DNA of 14,309 nucleotides from Candidatus Peribacteria bacterium (GCA_943349385.1 CALQZM010000017.1:1-14309); one strand, 5' to 3'. Shown: positions 1 through 6,776, counted from the first letter of the stretch. The notes: generated by a model not told the origin, from the sequence alone. Numbers and translations are program-made.

Positions 1-288
1 AAAAGACTTGGACCAGTTGGAATGTATCAAGAATTTGCTCAAACATGGGGACCAGGTACGCTCAAAAACATGTCACGGCAAGAAATTGCTGAAAAGGTTA
101 AAAAATTCTTTAGAATTTACCGAGCAAATAGACACAAACTAACAGTTTTACCACCAGCTCTACACGCCGAAAGCTATGGTCCAGATGACAACAGATTCGA
201 TTTAAGACCATTTGTATTACCTGACTTCAAATATCAATTCGCCCAAATCGATGAATTGGTCAATGTTTTAGAACAAAAAGCAGCTTAA
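1..288 (+). CDS. nadE: Glutamine-dependent NAD+ synthetase, C-terminal end (5' partial)
   Basis: The reading frame is open from base 1, so the gene begins outside the window; the ATG at 22 is internal. The enzyme makes NAD+ from deamido-NAD+, ATP and glutamine (or ammonia) in the cytoplasm. The 95 visible residues match the C-terminus of the long, two-domain synthetases typified by human NADSYN1 and yeast Qns1. Visible signatures are the segment around GP..MY, then KVKKFF, NRHK, HAESY and PDDNRFDLRPF, and a final QF..ID.LV helix. Short bacterial NadE proteins lack this tail, so an N-terminal nitrilase-type glutaminase domain is expected upstream but cannot be seen. The stop TAA at 286-288 abuts a terminator that serves the convergent gene. 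Family assignment is firm; only the C-terminus is visible. Confidence 0.85.
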   Translation, partial: KRLGPVGMYQEFAQTWGPGTLKNMSRQEIAEKVKKFFRIYRANRHKLTVLPPALHAESYGPDDNRFDLRPFVLPDFKYQFAQIDELVNVLEQKAA

Positions 289-311
289 AAAAAAGCCCCC
301 ATATTGGAGGC
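287..311 (-). terminator. Rho-independent terminator of the antiporter-like gene
   Basis: Read on the minus strand, a six-pair stem (295-300 with 306-311, one G-U pair) closes a five-base loop and is followed by eight T residues (287-294). It lies 27 bases past the stop codon of the 338-2332 gene. On the plus strand the stem has no T tract, so it should terminate only minus-strand transcripts, although it touches the stop codon of the convergent NAD synthetase gene. Confidence 0.75.
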
Positions 312-337
312 TAAGAAAATCGTAACTTATCTCAATA

Positions 338-2332
338 TTATCCTAAAGTTTTGTTAACTGTATCAACAACTACTCTGCTTATTTCAGCGGCATTAGCAGG
401 TAGACTCTGTGCGAATTCACCGGCGTGGGTTGCTAAAGTTTTACCTCCTACTTCTATATTAAGATAAGCTACTAAAGCTGCTGCAGTTGGAATAAGGTAT
501 TTGGCAGCTTTAATTGAATCCATTAAATTGGCATCTTTTCCTAAAAAGTTCAAGTTTGGCATGTTGCCATAAATAGTAGCGCCACCAAAACAAATTGCTA
601 CCGCTAGGGCTTTAGCCGGATCAACTTCCCAAGTCATTGCACAAGCAGCATAGTTATCAGCAAAAGCTGTGGTAAGTCCGGTAAAAGTTTCAGTTAATAC
701 TGGAAAATTGTGCAACATAGTACCGACCGCAGGAATTAACAGTGGTACAGCCAGCACTTGCACTGTAAAGACACGCATAATTTCCATTTCATTATGACTG
801 GCTGCAATTACTTTACCAAAGCGAGCAAAGGCAGTATTGACTTGTTCTTCAGCACCCTTAGGTTGATGTGCTTTTAATTTGTGATGTAATCTATCTAGAT
901 CACCTGTATTCTTAAGTGCTAAAACTTCATCTTTAGTAATATGTCCATTATGCATTGCCTCAAGAATAGTTACGGCTATAGTCCCCATAAATTGAGCAAA
1001 TTCGGGATTTGCTAAGTAACCTTCAAGCTCTGCTTTGGCCTCTTGTGTGGCAGTATATTCATCAACTTTACCAGCACTATCTTGTCCTTTTAAATCACGA
1101 CTTAAAATAGCAGTTTGTCCTTCGTCAATTGCAGTTAAAACTTCGTTGTAATCTGGTCCAAGTTCTTCACGTAAACCTGCTATCTTATCTTTTAAGTCAG
1201 CAACTATTTCTTCGACTAAATGTCGTTCATGAATTTCGGTGTTTTTGTGTCCAAGTAGTGCGCCGTCATAACTCATACCAAAGAGTACATCTCTTATTAA
1301 ACCAGCATGTTTTATTAGATTTGGTCTCCAAAGGATTCCTTGATAGATCTTTTGAAAAAGCATAATTGGAGCCATTAATCCAAGTTGAAATAATGGTCCG
1401 TTAGTCATTCCAAGTTTATTAATTGCTACTAATCCTGGAAATGCACCGCCGAATACTCCGCCATCTATATTTGCCAAATTTTGTACTGCAATATAACGGT
1501 CTTTTTTCTTTAATTTACCAGCTAAAGGAGCTAACACAGTAGAAGTTGTAAGTGAGTTAAATATTGATCCAAACCAACCAAGTGAAAAGATCACTGCTTT
1601 AGCTTGGTCCTCATTAAATTCATTAAAATCTACTTTATTGGTAACTCCACGTGATAGACGAGTAATCCCCATTACGGCAACAAAAGCTACTCCACTCTCT
1701 ATTAATCCATGAATAATTTCATGTGGTAGTTGCGTACCCATAGCTAGTAATCCAGCAGCAAATGGTAGATGGTGCTTTAAAAAACTGATAGGAGCACCAT
1801 CTTTAGCACAACGGAACATCATATTAGCGAAATAGGCTAAGCCAAGAAAACTAAGTAATAAAATAAATTGCTTACTACCTTCTTCGCCTTCGGAAGCGGC
1901 TTTAGGAGCATGGTCCTCGATAAACTTGTGGATTCCAGCTTCGTCATCACTATCCATCAAAGTTTTAAGCTGCGTAAGTTCTTCAGAAGTTAAAATTCCG
2001 CCAGCAATTAGCTGCTCTGCCATTTTATCTGCCTCTGTTGTAGCTGACTGGGCTTGTTCTTCAAGTTTAGTTCTTGTTGTATCGATTTGGGCTTCAGCTG
2101 AGTTGTCGGTTTCAGTTGCATCTATAGTACCTACTCGATCAGAAATATCTTCCCCTAAATCAGCTGGAGTTGGACTATTATCCGGGGTCATAGATCCGAC
2201 TATAGGTGGTAATTCTGGAGTAGAAGCTTCTGCTAAATTGGATCCTCCAAATAGCATAGTTCCTCCAGCAACAAGCTTGGCAAGTGGATTACTTACTGTT
2301 CTTATTCCTTCTGGCTCTCTTGGTGATTTCAT
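338..2332 (-). CDS. NhaD-like ion transporter (putative Na+/H+ antiporter) with long extensions
   Basis: A 664-residue polytopic membrane protein. Residues 1-152 are a polar, Ser/Thr/Glu-rich extension with one weakly hydrophobic stretch (about 17-35). Membrane segments follow at about 155-173, 187-200, 205-224, 245-270, 285-305 and 310-330. A polar insert of about 170 residues (345-515) follows, then a second membrane block at about 520-625. Each half carries a motif resembling the paired discontinuous-helix signatures of NhaD/ArsB-type (ion transporter superfamily) proteins: FNSLTTSTVL (258-267) followed by a Gly-rich NIDGGVFGGAFPG, and FADNYAACA (557-565) followed by CFGGATIYGN. In the first half the usual Asp-Asn is Asn-Ser, while the second keeps Asp559-Asn560. 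Classic NhaD is roughly 400-480 residues, so this is much longer. It has its own promoter and terminator and is probably monocistronic. The substrate is not established, and another transporter of the same superfamily is possible. Confidence 0.5.
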   Translation of the reverse strand: MKSPREPEGIRTVSNPLAKLVAGGTMLFGGSNLAEASTPELPPIVGSMTPDNSPTPADLGEDISDRVGTIDATETDNSAEAQIDTTRTKLEEQAQSATTEADKMAEQLIAGGILTSEELTQLKTLMDSDDEAGIHKFIEDHAPKAASEGEEGSKQFILLLSFLGLAYFANMMFRCAKDGAPISFLKHHLPFAAGLLAMGTQLPHEIIHGLIESGVAFVAVMGITRLSRGVTNKVDFNEFNEDQAKAVIFSLGWFGSIFNSLTTSTVLAPLAGKLKKKDRYIAVQNLANIDGGVFGGAFPGLVAINKLGMTNGPLFQLGLMAPIMLFQKIYQGILWRPNLIKHAGLIRDVLFGMSYDGALLGHKNTEIHERHLVEEIVADLKDKIAGLREELGPDYNEVLTAIDEGQTAILSRDLKGQDSAGKVDEYTATQEAKAELEGYLANPEFAQFMGTIAVTILEAMHNGHITKDEVLALKNTGDLDRLHHKLKAHQPKGAEEQVNTAFARFGKVIAASHNEMEIMRVFTVQVLAVPLLIPAVGTMLHNFPVLTETFTGLTTAFADNYAACAMTWEVDPAKALAVAICFGGATIYGNMPNLNFLGKDANLMDSIKAAKYLIPTAAALVAYLNIEVGGKTLATHAGEFAQSLPANAAEISRVVVDTVNKTLG

Positions 2333-2354
2333 AGCTGTAAAATTACATTATATT

Positions 2355-2383
2355 ATTATACCATATTGAACGTATTGTTGCAA
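2355..2383 (-). promoter_or_regulatory. Strong sigma70-type promoter for the antiporter-like gene
   Basis: On the minus strand there is a -35 box TTGCAA (2378-2383), a 17-base spacer and a perfect -10 box TATAAT (2355-2360). The -10 is preceded by TGG, which gives the extended TGnTATAAT form. Expected transcription start is near 2348, leaving a leader of about 16 bases before the ATG at 2330-2332, without a recognisable Shine-Dalgarno site. Confidence 0.7.
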
Positions 2384-2390
2384 ATGGGAG

Positions 2391-2473
2391 CTATTTTAGA
2401 CCTCATGTTACGAAATGTCAATAGTCTAAAAAATACCTATTTTAGATAACAACTAACCTATAAGAATTTAGAC
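2391..2473. repeat. Cluster of TTTTAGAC/GTCTAAAA repeats upstream of the promoter
   Basis: The 8-mer TTTTAGAC occurs at 2394-2401. Its exact reverse complement occurs at 2424-2431. The 10-mer CTATTTTAGA occurs twice in direct orientation (2391-2400 and 2437-2446). A related TTTAGACTA spans the DUF4256 stop codon. The cluster lies just upstream of the -35 box of the 338-2332 gene, so a regulator binding array is possible. It could also form weak hairpins at the 3' end of the DUF4256 transcript, though no T tract follows. Confidence 0.35.
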
Positions 2474-2983
2474 TAGCAAAGAAGCTCTAAAAGATCTAAT
2501 TCTTCTTCTTATTAAATTATTATTAAGACGCTTTTCTGACCGAATTAAAACTCCACCTGAATTACAATAAGCGATATGCGTAGATTCTGGATCTTTATCA
2601 TCGATTAAGTCTATCCAAGACAATGAATTCCAGTCAAATTGTCCTAAAGTTGCAAGAAATCTATATTTAGCTTCAGTTAATATTGTTGTACCCATTTGCA
2701 CTGCAGCCTCTAGTGCTTGCGGAAAATTAAGCTTTCGATGTCCTTTAGGTGACTCTTTAGCACATGACATAAATTCATATTCTCCTTCACTTGTTTGTGT
2801 GCCTACAACATCTGGTTCATGCCCAAATTCTTCTAATTCTGCTAAGGAATTTAATTTATCGGGATTTGCGGTTAATCTATGTTGAACATCTCTCCACTCA
2901 ATTCCTGTATGTCTTTTAAGGTTTGAATTAAATCTTCCTTTTAATTTATGGAGTAATTTTAAATGATCAGGCGATAATTCAAT
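2468..2983 (-). CDS. DUF4256 domain protein, complete domain but no canonical start codon
   Basis: The frame encodes an entire DUF4256 domain, a family of unknown function. In order it shows GRF.SN, GIEWRDV, EPDVVG, the core CAKESPKGHRKL, MGTTILTE, a YRFLATLGQFD segment, and the terminal IRSFRASLLV. The only ATG (2768-2770) lies just before CAKESPKG and would yield just the last 100 residues, cutting the domain in half. Upstream the frame stays open to 3052, where it overlaps the end of the preceding gene in the -1 frame, but it contains no ATG, GTG, TTG or CTG. The end given here is the ATT at 2981-2983, the point where the duplicated unit begins; it is not a confirmed start. Likely explanations are a one-base frameshift (real or in the assembly) separating it from the 2989-3786 gene, a non-AUG start, or decay to a pseudogene. 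Family assignment is good; the gene structure is uncertain. Confidence 0.6.
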   Translation of the reverse strand: MELSPDHLKLLHKLKGRFNSNLKRHTGIEWRDVQHRLTANPDKLNSLAELEEFGHEPDVVGTQTSEGEYEFMSCAKESPKGHRKLNFPQALEAAVQMGTTILTEAKYRFLATLGQFDWNSLSWIDLIDDKDPESTHIAYCNSGGVLIRSEKRLNNNLIRRRIRSFRASLLV

Positions 2984-2988
2984 ATTTA

Positions 2989-3786
2989 CTACAGTATTAG
3001 GGTTTTGGATACGGTTGGAATAACTAATGAATCCCCTGGTTGGAAAGTGCCTTTAGCACGATAATGAAGTATTAATTTATCTTTACAACGGATTTCAACA
3101 ACTCCTGCATCGCTTATACCCATGACTTGTGGCTCTTGATTGGCTTTTTCCATTTCTGCTAATTTCATTAAGAGAAGTGGACTAACTTGCTTAAGTGTAT
3201 TTGCTACATCTTGCCATTCAATTCCTTTATGCAATGCAGGATTTTGATCAAATCTTCTTTTTAATAAGCCAATTAATTGCTCCTTTTCTGTTGGCTGAAG
3301 TCTAGTTGAATAAACAGTACTAAGCCTAGTATCATCCTTCTTAGGGATTTTAATTAATTTTATTCCAGCTGCATCTAAAATTGCTTCAGGAGTTTTTTGG
3401 GAATCAAGTGAAAGAGCTTCCCCTATTATTGAATCTGCAGGAATCACTTTAATAATAATTTTCTTAACCCTATTTCTCAAAGTTTCAGTATCAGAAGAGA
3501 TAGATACTCTATACTCTGAAGCTACTGGAATCATTCCTATATGAGGAATTAATACTAATCTAGTATGGGTATCTTTATGAATAAATAGCCTCTCTTCAGG
3601 CAGAAGTTCATTTGGGACTTCATTAAATCCGTTTTCTTTAAGCGACTGCTCTATTCGTTGCCGTATTTCGGTTGCTTCGGGATTTACAGTTTCTATATGC
3701 TGAGCAGTTAGAACACTCTCTGTAGCAGCTGTAGTACGATTTGGATCAAGTCCTAAATCATTTAACTCATCTATGTTGTATCTCAT
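2989..3786 (-). CDS. Unknown protein ending in a partial DUF4256-like repeat
   Basis: A 265-residue soluble protein with no signal peptide or membrane segment. Residues 1-160 are not recognised; they look like a mixed alpha/beta region with a helical, charged start. Residues about 163-223 resemble the first half of DUF4256: LLKRRFDQNP, then HKGIEWQDV, then LAEMEKANQEPQVMG. They align with the same part of the next frame (2468-2983) at roughly 45 percent identity by eye. After this the similarity stops: the ESPKG-type core is replaced by an unrelated 40-residue tail ending VSKTLIL. The ATG at 3784-3786 is the first after a promoter-like region and lies at the edge of a 15-bp inverted repeat. 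It is downstream of dgt-nrdR on the same strand, 91 bases away, but the promoter suggests independent transcription. It may originally have formed one protein of about 440 residues with the following DUF4256 frame. Confidence 0.6.
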   Translation of the reverse strand: MRYNIDELNDLGLDPNRTTAATESVLTAQHIETVNPEATEIRQRIEQSLKENGFNEVPNELLPEERLFIHKDTHTRLVLIPHIGMIPVASEYRVSISSDTETLRNRVKKIIIKVIPADSIIGEALSLDSQKTPEAILDAAGIKLIKIPKKDDTRLSTVYSTRLQPTEKEQLIGLLKRRFDQNPALHKGIEWQDVANTLKQVSPLLLMKLAEMEKANQEPQVMGISDAGVVEIRCKDKLILHYRAKGTFQPGDSLVIPTVSKTLIL

Positions 3787-3831
3787 AAATATTATGCTAA
3801 ATCGACTTAGTCACTATAGCATAATATTTAT
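3785..3831. repeat. Perfect 15-bp inverted repeat, putative operator
   Basis: Arm 3785-3799 (ATAAATATTATGCTA) is the exact reverse complement of 3817-3831, with a 17-base spacer, so the arm centres are 32 bp apart, about three helical turns. The left arm includes two bases of the start codon of the 2989-3786 gene. The right arm overlaps the promoter spacer and the edge of the -10 box. Because the right arm would lie mostly upstream of the transcription start, a DNA-binding site fits better than an RNA hairpin. Confidence 0.55.
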
Positions 3832-3840
3832 ACAAAGCAA
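3813..3840 (-). promoter_or_regulatory. Candidate promoter for the DUF4256 locus
   Basis: On the minus strand there is TTGCTT (3835-3840), a 16-base spacer and TATAGT (3813-3818). The expected start is near 3806, with a leader of about 20 bases lacking a Shine-Dalgarno site. The box scores are moderate. Overlap with the inverted repeat supports a regulated promoter. Confidence 0.4.
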
Positions 3841-3859
3841 CAGGGAATGACTAGTAGTG

Positions 3860-3869
3860 GTAATATTAC
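3860..3869. repeat. 10-bp perfect palindrome just after nrdR
   Basis: GTAATATTAC is self-complementary and lies nine bases beyond the nrdR stop codon. No T tract follows on either strand, so it is not a convincing terminator. It may be chance in AT-rich DNA. Confidence 0.2.
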
Positions 3870-3877
3870 TTATTCTC

Positions 3878-4324
3878 TTAATCCTTTAATTTGTCTAATT
3901 CGGCTTCGAATCCTTTGAGATCCTGAAAATCCTTATACACAGAGGCAAATCGAATGTAGGCGACTTGGTCGAGTTCTCGGAGTTTTCGTAAAATTCCGTC
4001 ACCAATTTCATCGACAGTGACTTCTTTGCCTTTCTTGGCCCATTCTTCTTCGAGCTGGTTTATGGCTTCGGCGACGATGTCAGGTGAAACTTTGCGTTTT
4101 TCAAGAGCTCTCCAGATACCTCTTTCTACTTTTTCACGAATATAAGTTTCTCGGAATCCACCTCTTTTAACTACGGTAAAATTGGCCGTGGCGTATTTTT
4201 CGAAGGTGGTAAAACGATGCTCGCATTTTTCGCATACTCGACGACGCCGAATTTCTTTACATTCGTTGGTTTCGCGGGAATCCACGACTTTGGTATTTAA
4301 AAATTCACATTTAGGACAACGCAT
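3878..4324 (-). CDS. nrdR: Transcriptional repressor NrdR
   Basis: A cytoplasmic Zn-ribbon/ATP-cone repressor that senses ATP/dATP and represses ribonucleotide reductase operons. The protein is 148 residues, the usual family length. The zinc ribbon is intact: CPKC at residues 3-6 and CEKC at 31-34, with the family hallmarks VVDSRE and RRRRVC, and RFTTFE after the second pair. The ATP-cone follows (about 48-135), with VVKRGG, REK and VAYIRFASVYKDF. The start codon lies inside the end of dgt (14-base overlap), which implies translational coupling and a common transcript. The gene is visibly richer in G+C than its neighbours. No clear palindromic NrdR box was found in the window, and no ribonucleotide reductase gene is present, so its targets lie elsewhere. 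Confidence 0.95.
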   Translation of the reverse strand: MRCPKCEFLNTKVVDSRETNECKEIRRRRVCEKCEHRFTTFEKYATANFTVVKRGGFRETYIREKVERGIWRALEKRKVSPDIVAEAINQLEEEWAKKGKEVTVDEIGDGILRKLRELDQVAYIRFASVYKDFQDLKGFEAELDKLKD

Positions 4325-5420
4325 ATTCTTTGAATTTGTTAGTAGCGTAATTATCTGTCATTCCAGCGATGTAATCCTTTATGATGATAACATTATTTTC
4401 ATCGGATTCAATTCTGCCTTGAAAAGTTGATGGTAATTTTTCTGGATGTGATAAATAAAAATCAAATAAAGACTTAATAATATGCTGTCCTTGCTCGGTT
4501 TGATTTGTGACTGACAAGTGATGATAAAAGTTTTGATATAGGTATTTTCGCATTTCAAGAACGTCTAACTTCATTTCTTTTGAGAATTGTACTAACTTAG
4601 TTTGGCATTTATAAACGTCTTCTAAAGTGGCGATATTATTTTCTTTAATTAATCTGTAAGACTCTGTTACTAAATCTTCGATCATAATTTTCATAATTTG
4701 ACTTATGAATTTCAAACGGTCATTTATAGGATCCAAGTCAGGGGGTAACAATACAGCTGCTTTTTTGAATAAAGCTAATTGGCTAAAATCCTCTACCGCC
4801 AAAATGCCTGATCTAATTCCATCGTCTAAATCGTGATTATGATAGGCAATTTCATCGGCATAATTTACAATTTGGGCCTCAAGCGTAGCATTTATAAATT
4901 CATTTGTTGCTTGATCGTAAGGAGTTTGATGCTTTTGCAGTCCTTCGATAACTTCTAGATTTAAATTCAAATCAGAAACAACAATTTGACTTTGTTCGTT
5001 GTGCTCAAAATATAATCCGAATTTCTGCATACATTCACGCAAAGCATATTCACCAGCGTGTCCAAAAGGTGTGTGTCCCAAATCATGAGATAAGGCTATA
5101 ACTTCGGCTAAATCTTCGTTCAGACTTAAGATCCGCGCTAAACTTCTAGCAATCTGACTAACTTCTAAAGTGTGCGTTAGCCTATCTCGAAAATGATCAC
5201 CTGTTTTGGGGGCAAATACTTGAGTTTTATTTTTTAATCTTCGAAAAGGTTTAGAGTGTAATATTCGGTCACGATCTACTTGGAATCTAGTTCTGAACTT
5301 ATCATCAGTATCTGGATGTAATCTATTTTTACCGCTTGAATGCTTTACTGCATAAGCTGATAAGATGGAATCTAATTCTAACGCCAGTTGTGCTGAATCT
5401 CGAAAATTAATTTTTAGCAT
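4311..5420 (-). CDS. dgt: Deoxyguanosinetriphosphate triphosphohydrolase-like HD protein
   Basis: A cytoplasmic HD-superfamily hydrolase that cleaves dNTPs to deoxynucleosides and triphosphate, limiting dNTP pools. In the 369-residue sequence the family start is present: the DRDRILHSKPFRRLKNKTQVF block lies at about residues 49-69. The metal ligands are visible as His83 (RLTHTLEVSQ), His112-Asp113 (SHDLGHTPFGH) and Asp189 (NYADEIAYHNHDLDDG). FEHNEQ at 138-143 is also characteristic. The length fits the shorter dGTPase-like type rather than the roughly 500-residue enterobacterial Dgt. Its 3' end overlaps nrdR by 14 bases, linking dNTP removal with control of dNTP synthesis. It is divergent from the recombinase gene with 51 bases between them; its own -10 box is ambiguous. 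Nucleotide preference (dGTP or others) cannot be told from sequence. Confidence 0.92.
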   Translation of the reverse strand: MLKINFRDSAQLALELDSILSAYAVKHSSGKNRLHPDTDDKFRTRFQVDRDRILHSKPFRRLKNKTQVFAPKTGDHFRDRLTHTLEVSQIARSLARILSLNEDLAEVIALSHDLGHTPFGHAGEYALRECMQKFGLYFEHNEQSQIVVSDLNLNLEVIEGLQKHQTPYDQATNEFINATLEAQIVNYADEIAYHNHDLDDGIRSGILAVEDFSQLALFKKAAVLLPPDLDPINDRLKFISQIMKIMIEDLVTESYRLIKENNIATLEDVYKCQTKLVQFSKEMKLDVLEMRKYLYQNFYHHLSVTNQTEQGQHIIKSLFDFYLSHPEKLPSTFQGRIESDENNVIIIKDYIAGMTDNYATNKFKEYALS

Positions 5421-5442
5421 TATTATAAATTTAAGCTATAAT
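5414..5442 (+). promoter_or_regulatory. Promoter of the Xer recombinase gene in the divergent spacer
   Basis: TTAGCA (5414-5419) matches the -35 consensus in four of six positions. It is followed by a 17-base spacer and a perfect TATAAT (5437-5442). The expected start near 5449 gives a leader of about 22 bases with no Shine-Dalgarno site. The -35 box lies over the dgt start codon, so the two divergent genes must share or compete for this DNA. On the other strand the dgt promoter is less clear. Confidence 0.5.
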
Positions 5443-5471
5443 TAGTTTACAATACATTTAAAAAATTTTAT

Positions 5472-6398
5472 ATGAAGATTTCAGAATCAGTACATAAATT
5501 TTTAATTTACCTAGAAATCGAAAAACAAAAGTCGAAAAAGACGCTTGAAAACTACCAACATTACCTTAACCGTTTTCAACAGTTTTTGAACGATGACATC
5601 CAAATCGAATCTATAAACCTAAATACAATTCAAGAATACCGACTTTTTTTAAATAGAATCAAAATAAATAAAGAGCAAACACTTTCAAAAAAAACTCAAA
5701 ACTTTCATATTATCGCGCTTCGCGCTCTCTTAAAATACCTAGCTAGAATCGATGTCCCCTGCATTTCTGCCGAAAAATTAGAACTCGGTAAAAATAGTAC
5801 CCGCTCAGTAGAGTTTTTAACGACAAACGAAGTAAATCGCTTACTCGCTGCTTGCAAAACTAACGACAAAATTGGACTCCGTAATAGGGCAATACTTGAA
5901 ACTTTATACTCAACTGGACTACGTATTTCGGAATTAACAAATTTAAATATCAAAGATATCGATCTTAGCCGAAAAGAATTTATGGTTAGAGGTAAAGGCG
6001 ATAAACCACGTCCAGTATTTTTAACTGACCGAGCCTGTGAATACATTAGAACCTACTTGGATGTACGAGAAGACGGTTATGATCCCCTTTTTATAAGTTT
6101 TGGAAGATCAGGTAATATTGAAAATATGGGCTCAACTGCTCATGGTGAGCAGTACCGTTTAAAAGCTTATCATATTCAAGAAATGGTTAGGAACACAGCT
6201 TTACTAGCAGGTTTAAATAAAAAAGTAACTCCGCACACTCTGCGGCATAGTTTTGCTACTACTTTGCTAAATAATGGAGCGGATTTGAGGTCTGTACAAG
6301 AAATGTTAGGACACGCCTCAATTGCAACTACTCAAATTTATACCCATGTTACAAATAAGCAACTAAGAAACGTTCATGCTAAATTCATGGATCAATAG
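5472..6398 (+). CDS. xerC: Site-specific tyrosine recombinase, XerC/XerD type
   Basis: Integrase-family recombinase that, in its best-known role, resolves chromosome dimers at dif sites. At 308 residues it has typical Xer length. Residues about 1-95 form the SAM-like core-binding domain (LENYQHYLNRF and related helices). The catalytic domain (about 113-305) has the complete active site: Arg151 (TGLRISEL), Lys175 (GKGDKPR), His255 and Arg258 (HTLRHSFATTLL), His281 (LGHASIATTQIY) and the nucleophile Tyr290. The Xer-type context LLNNGADLRSVQEMLGHAS favours XerC/D over phage integrases. No phage or transposon genes flank it. CPR genomes often carry only one such protein, so choosing between XerC and XerD is arbitrary. 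It might act as a single-recombinase system on a nearby dif-like site. Confidence 0.9.
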   Translation: MKISESVHKFLIYLEIEKQKSKKTLENYQHYLNRFQQFLNDDIQIESINLNTIQEYRLFLNRIKINKEQTLSKKTQNFHIIALRALLKYLARIDVPCISAEKLELGKNSTRSVEFLTTNEVNRLLAACKTNDKIGLRNRAILETLYSTGLRISELTNLNIKDIDLSRKEFMVRGKGDKPRPVFLTDRACEYIRTYLDVREDGYDPLFISFGRSGNIENMGSTAHGEQYRLKAYHIQEMVRNTALLAGLNKKVTPHTLRHSFATTLLNNGADLRSVQEMLGHASIATTQIYTHVTNKQLRNVHAKFMDQ

Positions 6399-6558
6399 AC
6401 TATGTAGGTAACAGATACTTAATCACGAATTATAATTTGATAGTCAAAGTTTTGCATTAGATAAGTATGTACATTTTTGGTCTCAATTTATTGATCAAGT
6501 TTTGCCAATCAAGTGGATTTTTGTAGCTTTTAATAAATCTATATCAGCATAATTTCGT

Positions 6559-6578
6559 CCTTATTTATTGAAATAAGG
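6559..6578. repeat. Perfect 8-bp hairpin in the post-xer gap
   Basis: CCTTATTT (6559-6566) pairs fully with AAATAAGG (6571-6578) around an ATTG loop. No T tract follows on the plus strand, so it is not a standard terminator for the recombinase gene. A recombination or protein site is possible, but the arms do not match known dif consensus sequences. Confidence 0.4.
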
Positions 6579-6776
6579 GTGTAAAACTTTACTATTGGGC
6601 ATCTTTTTTAAACAAAATGCGTATTTTCAAATACCGACTATTCGTTTATAAATAAAGGAATTAGCACTTTTAAAGCATCTAAAAGTTGCCACTGCACTTG
6701 CCAAAAATCCAAAAACACGCTATATTCGATACCTTGTTTAGAAAATTTAATTAATAAACAAACTTAATAAGAGAAC

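Noticed and set aside
1129..1365. 78-codon plus-strand open frame
   Set aside because: Antisense to the transporter, Leu-rich with no recognisable motif and no promoter or leader.
1926..2369. 147-codon open frame on the plus strand opposite the antiporter-like gene
   Set aside because: It mirrors the Ser/Thr/Glu-rich extension of the real gene, has a composition dominated by Ser and Val, and contains the real promoter region. It is an antisense shadow.
2989..3052. Programmed -1 ribosomal frameshift between the two DUF4256 frames
   Set aside because: No slippery heptamer in the correct phase and no upstream Shine-Dalgarno-like stimulator were seen; an indel remains more likely, so recoding is not called as a feature.
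3811..3822. Possible NrdR box near CACTATAG
   Set aside because: Only one half resembles the NrdR palindrome; the other half is missing, and the sequence is better explained as the -10 region of the DUF4256 locus promoter.
5705..6046. 113-codon minus-strand open frame
   Set aside because: Lies entirely within the xer gene, whose intact catalytic residues show it to be the real frame.
6545..6590. dif site next to the Xer recombinase
   Set aside because: The hairpin arms do not match XerC/XerD arm consensus sequences and the 4-base centre is shorter than the usual 6-bp dif centre, so a dif call is not supported.
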